This document shows positions 16,589 through 24,124 of a DNA stretch of 64,000 nt, in pieces. The notes under the pieces were generated by a model. It worked only from the letters and a program-made list of their open reading frames with translations, had not been told where the DNA came from and searched no databases. A program made the translations under genes and the position numbers. Position 1 is the first letter of the stretch. Each line of letters begins with the position of its first letter. This stretch comes from JACRLW01 sp050181465 (GTDB taxonomy: Bacteria; Planctomycetota; UBA1135; UBA2386), in NCBI GenBank assembly GCA_050181465.1, contig JBFXDD010000006.1, positions 1-64,000 of the forward strand. The letters run 5' to 3'.

Positions 16589-16633
16589 GCTTTCCGTTAC
16601 TTCCCCTCGCGGCTGTCCTATGGGAAGATGTCT

Positions 16634-16659
16634 GCGTCCGGCGGTGGTTCGCCGGACGC
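16634..16659 (+). promoter_or_regulatory. Perfect 10-bp hairpin abutting the sigma-factor start codon
   Basis: GCGTCCGGCG (16634-16643) pairs perfectly with CGCCGGACGC (16650-16659) around the loop GTGGTT. The stem ends one nucleotide before the GTG at 16660 and nine before the ATG at 16669, so in mRNA it would cover the usual ribosome-binding region of either start. No U-tract follows. It may limit or regulate translation of the sigma factor, or be a binding palindrome in DNA; which of these holds is not decidable from sequence. Confidence 0.55.
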
Positions 16660-17643
16660 GTGACGACCATGGACGCATTCATCACCACCATGGACGACGG
16701 CCTCCGCGCGCAGCTCTTCGAACTGTGGGAGCGCACGGGGGACGACGGTCTTCGTCGCCTCGCTGCCGGCGAGTCGATGTGCCCCGACTCCGATACTCCG
16801 CGTTTCGCGGAGCTGACGGCCCAAGAGCAGTCGGACTGGATCGGGACGCGTTTGATGAATGCCTTCAAGGACACGTCCGATCCTCACGTGTTCGCTCTGC
16901 TCTACGAACTCGCGGAGCCGTCCTTCCGCGCCACGATCGCTGGTCGCATGCGGCGCTGCCACACGCGGCTGGATGCGCACGACGTGCTGCAGGAAGTGTT
17001 CTTGAACATCTACCGCTACCCGCACCGCTTTCATGCGGATCGGGCTGATGCGTTCCGCAACTGGGGGCACACCATCGTGCGGAACACTCTACTGAAGATG
17101 CTCAAGGGCGAGATGCGCCGCGGCGTCGTGGCGTCGCTCGACGAAGAAACGATCCAGCAGGCCGATCTCCATGCGCTATCGCCCCTTCGCTCGGCATCCG
17201 ATGCCGAGTCGGCCGGTGTCGTCGATCGCGCCTACCTGATCTATCTCAACCTCTACATGCTGCATTTCGCGAAGCTGTCCGCGAAAGAGCAGCGTGCGCT
17301 TACGATGGTCGAGGTCATCGGCGCCTCCTACAAAGACACCGCCGCTGAATTCGGGATTCGTCTCGAGAACCTCAAGATGGTGATCTTCCGCGCGCGGCGA
17401 AAGATCATGCGCGGAATGACGCGGATGCTCTCCGAGGTCACCGCGCGCAACGAACGCCGTGAAGCGCTCCGCGTGTCTCGGAACTCGGGTCGACCCGCCG
17501 TGACGAAGACCACTGCTACGAAGATCACTGCCACGAAGACCACTGTGGCGAGAACCACCGTGGCGAACGGTGGCAGTCGACTCGAATCGTTCGACCGAAC
17601 TCTCTCGCGGTCGAAGCCTCTCTCTCTCGAAGCCAACTCATGA
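16660..17643 (+). CDS. ECF-like RNA polymerase sigma factor with Lys/Thr-rich tail
   Basis: A 327-aa protein. Region 2 is visible as 'RLDAHDVLQEVFLNIYRYPHRF' with 'AFRNWGHTIVRNTLLKMLKGEMRR' (about 106-163). Region 4 is 'LSAKEQRALTMVEVIGASYKDTAAEFGIRLENLKMVIFRARRKI' (about 205-250). Two additions are unusual: about 100 residues before region 2, and a tail of four TK[TI]TA/ARTTV five-residue repeats (282-301). The protein would direct RNA polymerase to a dedicated promoter set. GTG at 16660 or ATG at 16669 could start it. It overlaps the anti-sigma gene by ATGA, the classic layout of an autoregulated sigma/anti-sigma pair. Confidence 0.85.
   Translation: MTTMDAFITTMDDGLRAQLFELWERTGDDGLRRLAAGESMCPDSDTPRFAELTAQEQSDWIGTRLMNAFKDTSDPHVFALLYELAEPSFRATIAGRMRRCHTRLDAHDVLQEVFLNIYRYPHRFHADRADAFRNWGHTIVRNTLLKMLKGEMRRGVVASLDEETIQQADLHALSPLRSASDAESAGVVDRAYLIYLNLYMLHFAKLSAKEQRALTMVEVIGASYKDTAAEFGIRLENLKMVIFRARRKIMRGMTRMLSEVTARNERREALRVSRNSGRPAVTKTTATKITATKTTVARTTVANGGSRLESFDRTLSRSKPLSLEANS
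17503..17562 (+). repeat. Four 15-bp in-frame repeats in the sigma-factor tail
   Basis: Four imperfect copies of acgaagaccactgct-type units (17503, 17518, 17533, 17548) encode TKTTA, TKITA, TKTTV and ARTTV. The period is a multiple of three, so copy-number change would keep the frame. Confidence 0.85.
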
Positions 17644-18707
17644 CCACCCAAGACGGTGCGTCGCGTAACCCCGGCCAGACTCCGTGCCTGCTCATTCAGG
17701 CCGATCTGTCCGCGATGCTCGACGGCGAACTCGACGAGAAGTCGGTTCGCCGTGTGCTGGTGCATTCCGACGGCTGTCCCTCCTGCCGTGATTTCCTCAC
17801 CGGAATCCGTGCCCAGGTGCGCTCCCATCGCCAGCTCCACGAGTTGCTCGGCGCACCGGACGACCAGTGGATCGACCTCGACTCCGGCGCGACGTCCAAG
17901 CCGGGCCGGGTGCGGATCCGAGCGTCGGAGCTGCGGCAGGAACTGACGCGCAACCGTCGCCAACTCGCGCGCATCCTCTACGAACTCGGCCGTGGCTTCG
18001 TGCTGATGGGGATCTCTCCGGAATACTCGCGCGTCGTTCTGCGCGAGCCGGTCCCTATTCCCGACACCTGTCGACGCGGACGGAACTTGGTGGACGAGAT
18101 CGAGCGAGCCGCCGCGTCGCACGACCTTCCGCAGGACTTGGTCCGGGCGAAGGAAGCCTTCGGCGATGACCTTCTGATCTCCCCCGAGCTGAACCTCCGT
18201 AAGGGGATTGCCCTACTGCACGATTGTCTGCTGCTCGATCCGGGTTTCGCAGAGGCGAGCATCTACCTCGGCCACGCTCACTTCGTGAGCGGGGAGCATT
18301 CGGCGGCCATCGCCGTGTTCGAGTCCGTCCTCGCGACGGTCGCCGAACCGGTGGCTGCCGCGCTGGCTCGAATGCACCTGGGCAACGTCTATCTCGAGCA
18401 GTCTCGACCCGACCTGGCCGAGGCGGTCTTCCAGGCCCTGGTCGACACCGGGGCGGTGTCCCTCCGGCCGCAATTCGGCCTGATCTACCTGAACTTGGCT
18501 TTGGCCGTCGGCTACCAGGGCAGGTTCGACGACTGCTATTCCTGGCTCCAGCGGCTCCACCGCGAACTCCCGCACAAGCAGCGGATGGTTGCAGAAGAGT
18601 TGCGGGCCAACGAATCCTTCCTGCGATCGCTGGAGCAGTGCCCTGGGGTATACTCCCGCTTCGCTGCCGACTTTCCGTTCTGGTTTCCCGTCCAGGAGGC
18701 TAGCTGA
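17640..18707 (+). CDS. Zinc-binding anti-sigma factor with TPR-like C-terminal domain
   Basis: A 355-aa protein. Residues 25-60 hold a ZAS-type anti-sigma motif, 'LSAMLDGELDEKSVRRVLVHSDGCPSCRDFL', whose H-x3-C-x2-C triad is visible in HSDGCPSC. The C-terminal 200 residues form helical repeats ('AEASIYLGHAHFVSGEHSAAIAVFESVL', 'AALARMHLGNVYLEQSRPDLAEAVFQALV', 'IYLNLALAVGYQGRFDDCYSWLQRL'), which look like TPRs. No obvious transmembrane helix is present, so it is probably a soluble sensor that sequesters the sigma factor encoded immediately upstream (4-nt overlap). The TPRs could bind the protein partner that triggers release. The end overlaps the next gene by one base. Confidence 0.8.
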   Translation: MTTQDGASRNPGQTPCLLIQADLSAMLDGELDEKSVRRVLVHSDGCPSCRDFLTGIRAQVRSHRQLHELLGAPDDQWIDLDSGATSKPGRVRIRASELRQELTRNRRQLARILYELGRGFVLMGISPEYSRVVLREPVPIPDTCRRGRNLVDEIERAAASHDLPQDLVRAKEAFGDDLLISPELNLRKGIALLHDCLLLDPGFAEASIYLGHAHFVSGEHSAAIAVFESVLATVAEPVAAALARMHLGNVYLEQSRPDLAEAVFQALVDTGAVSLRPQFGLIYLNLALAVGYQGRFDDCYSWLQRLHRELPHKQRMVAEELRANESFLRSLEQCPGVYSRFAADFPFWFPVQEAS

Positions 18708-19126
18708 TGATCCGCTCGTCCATCGCACTTTGCTTCTTGTTGGCCTTGGTCTTGACCAAGGTCGCACCCGCGGACACCAGTCGAACGGGCGGCGTCATCA
18801 TTCTTCCGAGCGCGTTGCCCTTCGGTCAGCCCACCTTCGAGATCCGGGCCCAGCACACGTTCAACTGGGGCGAGAACCAGGTCTACCAGTTGCCGGCGAA
18901 CCTCGGGCCGAACGTGCTCGTGATCGCCTCGATTCTCGATGGCGTGCCGATCACGATCGGTCGCATCGAGCAAGGCATCTTGACTGTGGCCGGCGGTGAG
19001 TTGCGCACCCTGGCCGGTGCCGGTGTCGGAAGCTTCCAGTTCACGATGGTCGACACCCAGCAACGCGCTCTTCGTCTGAGCTTCGATCTCACCGCCAAGT
19101 CGCGCGTGACGGTCGACGTTCGATGA
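18707..19126 (+). CDS. Small secreted protein of the sigma operon
   Basis: A 139-aa protein with a clear signal peptide ('SSIALCFLLALVLTKVAPAD') and a beta-rich mature part of about 115 residues without cysteines. I recognise no family. Its ATG overlaps the anti-sigma stop (TGATG), so the three genes are translated as a unit. A secreted product made together with a sigma/anti-sigma pair suggests either the signal-sensing component or the main target of the regulon. Repeat copy D follows 35 bp downstream and may close the transcript. Confidence 0.7.
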   Translation: MIRSSIALCFLLALVLTKVAPADTSRTGGVIILPSALPFGQPTFEIRAQHTFNWGENQVYQLPANLGPNVLVIASILDGVPITIGRIEQGILTVAGGELRTLAGAGVGSFQFTMVDTQQRALRLSFDLTAKSRVTVDVR

Positions 19127-19160
19127 TCGCGAGAAGCGCCGACTCGCGACCAGTCTGACC

Positions 19161-19338
19161 TGGCCCGGATCACCCGTGAACGTCGGCCATCGCTGCAACA
19201 GCGCTCGCATGCGTCGCTCCGTCGGCTCCTCCCCGGCAGCGTAGCTACGGCTACGCTTCGGTCGTCGCCCGACGCAGCTGCTTCCTGGGCAACGACCAGC
19301 GTCGATCTCGCGACGACGTTCACGAAGAGTCCGGGCTC
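19161..19338 (+). repeat. About 180-bp palindromic element, copy D
   Basis: In the same orientation as copy A, with blocks such as CGGCTACGCTTCGGTCGTCG and GTCGATCTCGCGACGACGTTCACG. The central stem AGCGTAGC/GCTACGCT is perfect around a 4-nt loop. The ends have drifted (TGGCCCGGATCACCC on the left, GAGTCCGGGCTC on the right). It occupies almost all of the space between the convergent sigma operon and the GDPD gene, where its secondary structure could act as a two-way terminator. Confidence 0.8.
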
Positions 19339-19349
19339 GGAGCGCACGA

Positions 19350-20141
19350 TCAGCCGCGGCGGCGGAGTTCGGCGTACCGGTCGGGGTGGTTGGTCGTTAC
19401 CGCGGTGATTCCCATCGACGAGCAGCCCATCCATTCGACATCGCTGTTCGCGGTGTAGACGCAGCTGAGCAGCTCAGCGCCTCGGATCATCGAGAGATCG
19501 CTCGATCGAAGGTCGTGCACGTTCCAGTGGATCAGGCCGACGCCCAACTCGGTGATCCGGCGCCAGCGGTCGTGGTCGAGCCTGCCTTCGCCGAGCGCGC
19601 CGAGAGCGAGCCAGGGAGCGCGGGTCCGACATTCCGCCACGAAGTCGAGATCGAAGGACTGAACCATCACACGATGGCGCGCGGGGTGCGACTCGAGTTC
19701 TTCGAGCAGGTTGGTCACGGTTCCGCCCTTGTGCTCCAACATCAACAGGAGCTGCGGTGCGTGGCGATCGAGCACGCTCCCGAGGGTCGGCACCCGTTCG
19801 CCGGCGAAGCGCGGTTCGAACCAACTCCCGGCATCGAGTTCGCGAATCTCCGCGAGGGTTGTCGATGCCACCGCTATCGAGTCCCTGCCGTAGCGAGCGA
19901 CGGCATCGGTGGTGCGGTCGAGGGTCTCGTCGTGGATGCAGACACAGTGGCCGTCGGCGGTCTCGTGCACGTCGAACTCCAGCATCTCCGCGCCGGCTCC
20001 TGCCGCGGCGTCGAAGGCGGAGAGCGTGTTCTCGGGGAAGCGAGCCGACCAACCCCGGTGTGCCACGATGACCGGCCGCGGAAGGGTGCGCAGCGCGCGG
20101 AAGAAGGGGTGATCGCGCGGATCGAAGGAGGCGCCGTCCAT
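19350..20141 (-). CDS. Glycerophosphodiester phosphodiesterase family protein
   Basis: A 263-aa TIM-barrel phosphodiesterase that would hydrolyse deacylated phospholipid headgroups to glycerol-3-phosphate and an alcohol. The metal-binding and catalytic stretches are present: 'VIVAHRGWSARFPENTLSAFDAA' (HR-G and E), 'EMLEFDVHETADG' (E-x-D) and 'CVCIHDETLDRTT' (the second catalytic histidine). Later come 'LLLMLEHKGG' and the C-terminal 'ITAVTTNHPDRY'. No signal peptide is visible, so it is probably cytoplasmic. Start is the ATG at 20141. The only in-frame alternatives lie in the divergent aminotransferase gene. Confidence 0.92.
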   Translation of the reverse strand: MDGASFDPRDHPFFRALRTLPRPVIVAHRGWSARFPENTLSAFDAAAGAGAEMLEFDVHETADGHCVCIHDETLDRTTDAVARYGRDSIAVASTTLAEIRELDAGSWFEPRFAGERVPTLGSVLDRHAPQLLLMLEHKGGTVTNLLEELESHPARHRVMVQSFDLDFVAECRTRAPWLALGALGEGRLDHDRWRRITELGVGLIHWNVHDLRSSDLSMIRGAELLSCVYTANSDVEWMGCSSMGITAVTTNHPDRYAELRRRG

Positions 20142-20205
20142 GCTCGTGACTGTCTCGAAGCGAAACCCGATTGCAACGCGAGTTCCCGGCGGTTGCACTC
20201 CGGCG

Positions 20206-21393
20206 ATGCCGTCGCAACCGTCGTTTCGTCCCAGCGAGATCTTGCTACTCGGCCCAGGTCCGTCCCCGGTCGGCGCGGCGGTGCGTGAGGCAATGGCGTT
20301 GCCGGTGCTGGGGCACCTCGATCCCGAGTTCCTCGCCCTGATGGAGCGAGTCCAGGCTGACTTGCGGCAACTCTTCGGCACGCAACACAGGTTCACGCTC
20401 CCGATCTCGGGCACCGGCTCCGCCGGCATGGAAGCGGTGATGGCGAACCTCGTTGAAGCGGGCGATCGCGTCGTGGTCGGGATCAACGGTGTGTTCGGCG
20501 AGCGACTCGCCGAGATGGCGCGGCGGCAAGGTGCCGACGTCGTGGCAGTTCGCTCACCGATGGGATCGCCGGTGGACGTCGACGCGATGCTCACCGCGAT
20601 GCGCGTGAAGCCGACGCGACTGTGCGCCTTCGTCCACGCCGAGACCTCCACCGGCGTGCTCACCGATCCCTTGCCAATCGCTCGAGGTGCGCGGGACGTC
20701 GGCGCACTCGTTGCTCTCGATTGCGTGACCAGCTTGGGCGGGGTCGCGCTTGCCCTCGATGCAGTGGGCATCGATGCCGCGTACTCCGGAACCCAGAAGT
20801 GTCTCGCCGTCCCGCCTGGCTTGGCACCGCTCACGTTCTCGGAGCGCGCGATGGCGAAGATCGCGGGACGAGCCGCTTCGCCATCGTCCTGGTATCTCGA
20901 TGCCGGCCTGCTCTCGTCCTATTGGCGTGACGGAAAAGAGCGGGCCTACCATCACACCGCGCCGATCTCGATGGTCTATGCGCTCGCGCGCGGGTTGGAG
21001 CTGACGCTCGAGGAAGGGATGCCGGCGCGGGAGCGGCGCCATCGCCGCGTGGCAGCCGCACTCGACGCGGCGTTGGGGCCGCTCGGGCTCCACAACCCAG
21101 TGGCGCCGACCGACCGCCTCCCCATGCTCACACCGATCGCATTGCCGGAGGAGATCGACGCGGCGGCACTACGCGCGCACTTGCGCGCTCGCCATCGCAT
21201 CGAGGTCGGTGCCGGGTTGGCGGCCTGGAAAGACCGCGTGATTCGTGTGGGGTTGATGGGGGACGGTGCCCGCGCGGAGTCGGTCGTGGCCCTCGTGCAC
21301 GGGCTGGCCGCCGCTCTCGCCGAGCAAGGCCGGAGCGTCGACGGCGAGGGTGCCCGCCGTGCTGCCGAGGCGGTGCTGTCGACGCGCGAGTGA
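20206..21393 (+). CDS. Class V aminotransferase (alanine/serine-glyoxylate type)
   Basis: A 395-aa PLP enzyme. 'ILLLGPGPSPVGAAVREAM' and 'LGHLDPEFLALMERVQADLRQLF' are the signature start of the alanine/serine-glyoxylate aminotransferase subgroup. The PLP-phosphate loop is 'SGTGSAGMEAVMANL', the cofactor aspartate lies in ALDCVTSLGG, and the Schiff-base lysine in YSGTQKCLAVPPG. It would interconvert glyoxylate or another 2-oxo acid with alanine or serine. I chose the ATG at 20206; the ATG at 20140 overlaps the start codon of the divergent GDPD gene and adds residues outside the family. A 2-hydroxyacid dehydrogenase that could act in the same glyoxylate/serine metabolism lies far away at 48459. 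Confidence 0.9.
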   Translation: MPSQPSFRPSEILLLGPGPSPVGAAVREAMALPVLGHLDPEFLALMERVQADLRQLFGTQHRFTLPISGTGSAGMEAVMANLVEAGDRVVVGINGVFGERLAEMARRQGADVVAVRSPMGSPVDVDAMLTAMRVKPTRLCAFVHAETSTGVLTDPLPIARGARDVGALVALDCVTSLGGVALALDAVGIDAAYSGTQKCLAVPPGLAPLTFSERAMAKIAGRAASPSSWYLDAGLLSSYWRDGKERAYHHTAPISMVYALARGLELTLEEGMPARERRHRRVAAALDAALGPLGLHNPVAPTDRLPMLTPIALPEEIDAAALRAHLRARHRIEVGAGLAAWKDRVIRVGLMGDGARAESVVALVHGLAAALAEQGRSVDGEGARRAAEAVLSTRE

Positions 21394-21436
21394 ACGGCTC
21401 TTGTTTCGACCGGCCGGTGGGGAGTTTCATGCGCGC

Positions 21437-22015
21437 ATGACCTTCGACCGCCGCCTTCTCCGCGACCGCATCGTCGACAGCATGGCGGTGAAACAGCGCT
21501 TCTTGGATCAGTGCGTCGATGACGTCGCTGCATTGATCGAACTCGCCACAACCAGTCTGCGAGAGGGCGGCAAGATCATGCTCTGCGGCAACGGTGGTTC
21601 AGCCTGCGATGCAGCGCACGTCGCGGCGGAACTCGTCGGTTGGTTCGAGAACAAGTCGCGGGGTCCGCTCGCCGCGATGGCGCTGGGCCACGAGATCCCG
21701 ATGCTCACCGCGATCGGGAACGATGCGGGTTACGAGCACGTGTTCGCACGGCAAGTGCAGGCGCTCGGTCGTCCCGGCGACCTGCTGATCGGGATCAGCA
21801 CTTCCGGTGGTTCCAAGAACGTGGTAGCGGCGATGAAAGCTGCCCGCGAGCGCGGCTTACGCACTGCGGCGTTCGCTTCGACTCGGGGTGGGCCGGTCGT
21901 CGAACTGGCAGATGTCGCCATTGCGGTGCCGTCTACTTCGACGCCGCGGATCCAAGAGTGCCATCTCCTGGCAGTTCACCTGCTCTGCGAGGGTCTCGAG
22001 CTGACGCTCGCGTGA
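21437..22015 (+). CDS. gmhA: Phosphoheptose isomerase
   Basis: A 192-aa SIS-domain enzyme that converts sedoheptulose-7-phosphate to D-glycero-D-manno-heptose-7-phosphate, the first step toward ADP- or GDP-heptose for lipopolysaccharide or surface glycans. GNGGSACDAAHVAAELVG, 'ISTSGGSKNVVAAMKAARERG' and the C-terminal 'TPRIQECHLLAVHLLCE' are diagnostic, and the length is standard. ATG at 21437 is the family start. It is encoded 43 bp after the aminotransferase. No other heptose genes (hldE, gmhB) are in the window, so the pathway must be completed elsewhere. Confidence 0.94.
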   Translation: MTFDRRLLRDRIVDSMAVKQRFLDQCVDDVAALIELATTSLREGGKIMLCGNGGSACDAAHVAAELVGWFENKSRGPLAAMALGHEIPMLTAIGNDAGYEHVFARQVQALGRPGDLLIGISTSGGSKNVVAAMKAARERGLRTAAFASTRGGPVVELADVAIAVPSTSTPRIQECHLLAVHLLCEGLELTLA

Positions 22016-22033
22016 GCATCACGCGGATCGAAT

Positions 22034-22897
22034 TCAGAACAGGCGGCGAAAGACCGCCACGATGACTTCGAGCAGACCGTCAACGAAGGAGCGGGACGTC
22101 GCGTGCTCGCCGCCCAGTCCTCGCCGTGCCGGCATGGACCGCCGCTCGAGATCGCGACGCCCAGTCTCCAAGTCCTGGGCCTCACGCTCGCGAGCTTTCG
22201 CCATCCCGCCGTTTCTCACGAAGGTGAGCACGCGATCGAGTTCCTCTGCATCGAACCAGAAGCCGTGACCCTTGCACCAATCCAGGATGATGCCCGACAC
22301 GCGCGCGAAGTTCTGCCGATGCATGCGCTCGCCGCAGACCGGGCAGGGGATGTAGAAGGTCTGCGGGCCTGCGACCTCGGTCGTGGGCTGCGGCCGTGGA
22401 ACGCTGGCCTGGATGATCGCGGGCGCTGCGCTCTTCTCGCGATCGGCGACTAGGTCTTGAACCGTGGACTCGTGGAGCCAGAGACCCGCACACTGTCGGC
22501 ACTCGGCGAACTCGACGTTGCCCGCGCGGCGCGCACTCAACGGCTCGCGGCATCGTGGACACGAGTGATCGAGCATCGCGGCGGCCAGCGTCGCGGGTGC
22601 GATCTTCACTCCGCAGGAACTGCAGAACGACGCGCCCTTGACCATCCGATGCAGGCACTCGGGGCACACTTCACCAAAGCCCCGATCGGAGGCGCTGACG
22701 GCAGTCTCGCAGAAGTGACAGACCTTCGCATCCGCCGCGATCCCGGCCCCGCATGCGGAGCAGTGCTGCATCACGAGATCCTTGGCGATCGGCTCGGGTA
22801 CCGTGATCGGGGCACCACAGAAGCAGCGGACGACCGCACCGTGTCGGTGTGCGCCGACATCGAACTGCTGGTGGCAATCGTGGCAGGCGATCAGCAT
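22034..22897 (-). CDS. Multi-zinc-ribbon protein (zf-TFIIB type)
   Basis: A 287-aa protein packed with Cys-x2-Cys and related knuckles: CHDC, CFC, CSAC, CHFC, CPEC, CSSC, CPRC, CRQC and CPVC, the last followed by a C-x-G-H-G-F-W-F motif. The 'CPRCREPLS...VEFAECRQCAGLWLHESTVQDLV' and 'CPVCGERMHRQNFARVSGIILDWCKGHGFWFDAEELDRVL' segments are two zf-TFIIB domains, a family of unknown function common in bacteria. The C-terminal 60 residues are charged and end in a hydrophobic stretch (VDGLLEVIVAVFRRLF) that may attach to the membrane. It converges with gmhA and diverges from dus across about 70 bp. Confidence 0.8.
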   Translation of the reverse strand: MLIACHDCHQQFDVGAHRHGAVVRCFCGAPITVPEPIAKDLVMQHCSACGAGIAADAKVCHFCETAVSASDRGFGEVCPECLHRMVKGASFCSSCGVKIAPATLAAAMLDHSCPRCREPLSARRAGNVEFAECRQCAGLWLHESTVQDLVADREKSAAPAIIQASVPRPQPTTEVAGPQTFYIPCPVCGERMHRQNFARVSGIILDWCKGHGFWFDAEELDRVLTFVRNGGMAKAREREAQDLETGRRDLERRSMPARRGLGGEHATSRSFVDGLLEVIVAVFRRLF

Positions 22898-22966
22898 GTT
22901 GGCAGCATGGTGGTCTCGCGCACAACCTCATCGGCGTGGGCGCGGCGCCCGCTTCACCCTACTCTC

Positions 22967-24124
22967 ATGGCCGTGGTTTCCCAACCCTGCGATGACGCCG
23001 ACGCGAGTCGGGCCGGCGCTGTCCGGCAATGGCCTGCGCTGAGGCTCGGTCCCTTGCGACTGGAGCTTCCCGCCATCGGCGCCGCATTGAGCGGCTACAG
23101 CGACGCGCCGATGCGAGCTGCCTCGCGGGAACAGGGGGCGCCCTTTGCGCTCCACGAAGTCGTGTTGGATCGGGACGTCGTCGCGGGCGGCAAGCTCGTT
23201 CGCCACGTGTTGGATCTTCAACCCGATGATCATCCCGTTGGTGGCCAGCTCATGGGCACCGATCCGACGGTGTTCGCGAAGGCGGCTCGAGAGATGGTGC
23301 GCGCGGGTTACGACCTGATCGATCTGAACTTCGGTTGTCCGGTACCCCGCGTCCTGGGTCGCTGTCGTGGTGGCTTCCTACTCAGCACGCCGGATGTCGC
23401 GCAGGCGATTCTGAGCGCCGTGCTGGATGCGGTCGGCACCGAGGTCCCGGTCTCGGTGAAGATGCGGCGTGGTATCGACGACAGCGCATCGGCCGCCGCG
23501 AGCTTCTTCACGATCATCGAGCGAGCCTACGAACTCGGAGTGAGCGCCGTGACCGTGCATCCGCGGACCGTGGCGCAGCGCTACATCGGCCCCGCCGATT
23601 GGGAGTTTCTCGCACGCGTGCGTGCGCACCTGCCCCGACTGGTCCTCCTGGGCAGCGGCGATCTGTTCTCGCCGTACGACGTCTTGCGCATGAGAGAAGT
23701 CTGCGGCGTCGACGGCGTCACGCTCGCGCGCGGCGCGATCGGCAATCCATGGATCTTCGGGCAGGTGCGTGACCTGTTGGCGGGGCAGGATCCCTCTGCT
23801 CCCACGGTCGGCGAACAGCGGGCGGTGATGGAGCGGCATCTCCAGCGCAGCGTCGCGCATCGACCAGCACCGCGTGGCTTCACGGACTTCCGAACCCACG
23901 CGATTCGCTATGCCGCCACGCATCCCGAACCCGAGACGGTCCGTGATGCATTCGCGACGGCGCGAAGCCAAGAGGCTGTCGCGGATGTCTTGCAACGCTT
24001 CTATCCACCATGGCGGTGGGCGGAGCGGTCCCAACGATTGATCGAGGCTCGACTGAGCGCGCAGGGTGTGCGCGATCGAAGCCGAGCGGAGCCCGAGTCC
24101 GAATGTCCGTCCACGCACTGTTGA
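22967..24124 (+). CDS. dus: tRNA-dihydrouridine synthase
   Basis: A 385-aa FMN-dependent TIM-barrel enzyme that reduces uridines in tRNA. Seen are the start 'PAIGAALSGYSDAPMRAASREQGA', the catalytic 'LIDLNFGCPVPRVLGRCRGGFLL' with its Cys in GCP, 'PVSVKMRRGID', 'VTVHPRTVAQRYIGPADW', LLGSGDLFSPYD and 'GVTLARGAIGNPWIFGQ'. The usual K-x-G-x-G-A after GCP is replaced by LGRCRGG, a modest departure. About 40 extra residues precede the core. The ATG at 22967 is used although the frame is open upstream to 22457, because that stretch overlaps the divergent zinc-ribbon gene. It overlaps pepE by 22 nt. Confidence 0.9.
   Translation: MAVVSQPCDDADASRAGAVRQWPALRLGPLRLELPAIGAALSGYSDAPMRAASREQGAPFALHEVVLDRDVVAGGKLVRHVLDLQPDDHPVGGQLMGTDPTVFAKAAREMVRAGYDLIDLNFGCPVPRVLGRCRGGFLLSTPDVAQAILSAVLDAVGTEVPVSVKMRRGIDDSASAAASFFTIIERAYELGVSAVTVHPRTVAQRYIGPADWEFLARVRAHLPRLVLLGSGDLFSPYDVLRMREVCGVDGVTLARGAIGNPWIFGQVRDLLAGQDPSAPTVGEQRAVMERHLQRSVAHRPAPRGFTDFRTHAIRYAATHPEPETVRDAFATARSQEAVADVLQRFYPPWRWAERSQRLIEARLSAQGVRDRSRAEPESECPSTHC

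Noticed and set aside
16214..16590. Tandem array as a CRISPR or VNTR-type array
   Set aside because: There are only about two units of 180 bp with no spacers, and dispersed diverged copies exist elsewhere; it is a duplicated element, not a CRISPR array.
16170..16874. N-terminal extension of queG with two identical 60-residue repeats
   Set aside because: The open frame is produced by the 180-bp repeat, whose length is a multiple of three. QueG homologues begin at MRLDPERV, and the same repeat gives equally long open frames on the other strand.
20140..20205. Longer start for the class V aminotransferase
   Set aside because: The ATG at 20140 overlaps the divergent GDPD start codon, and the extra residues are not part of the family.
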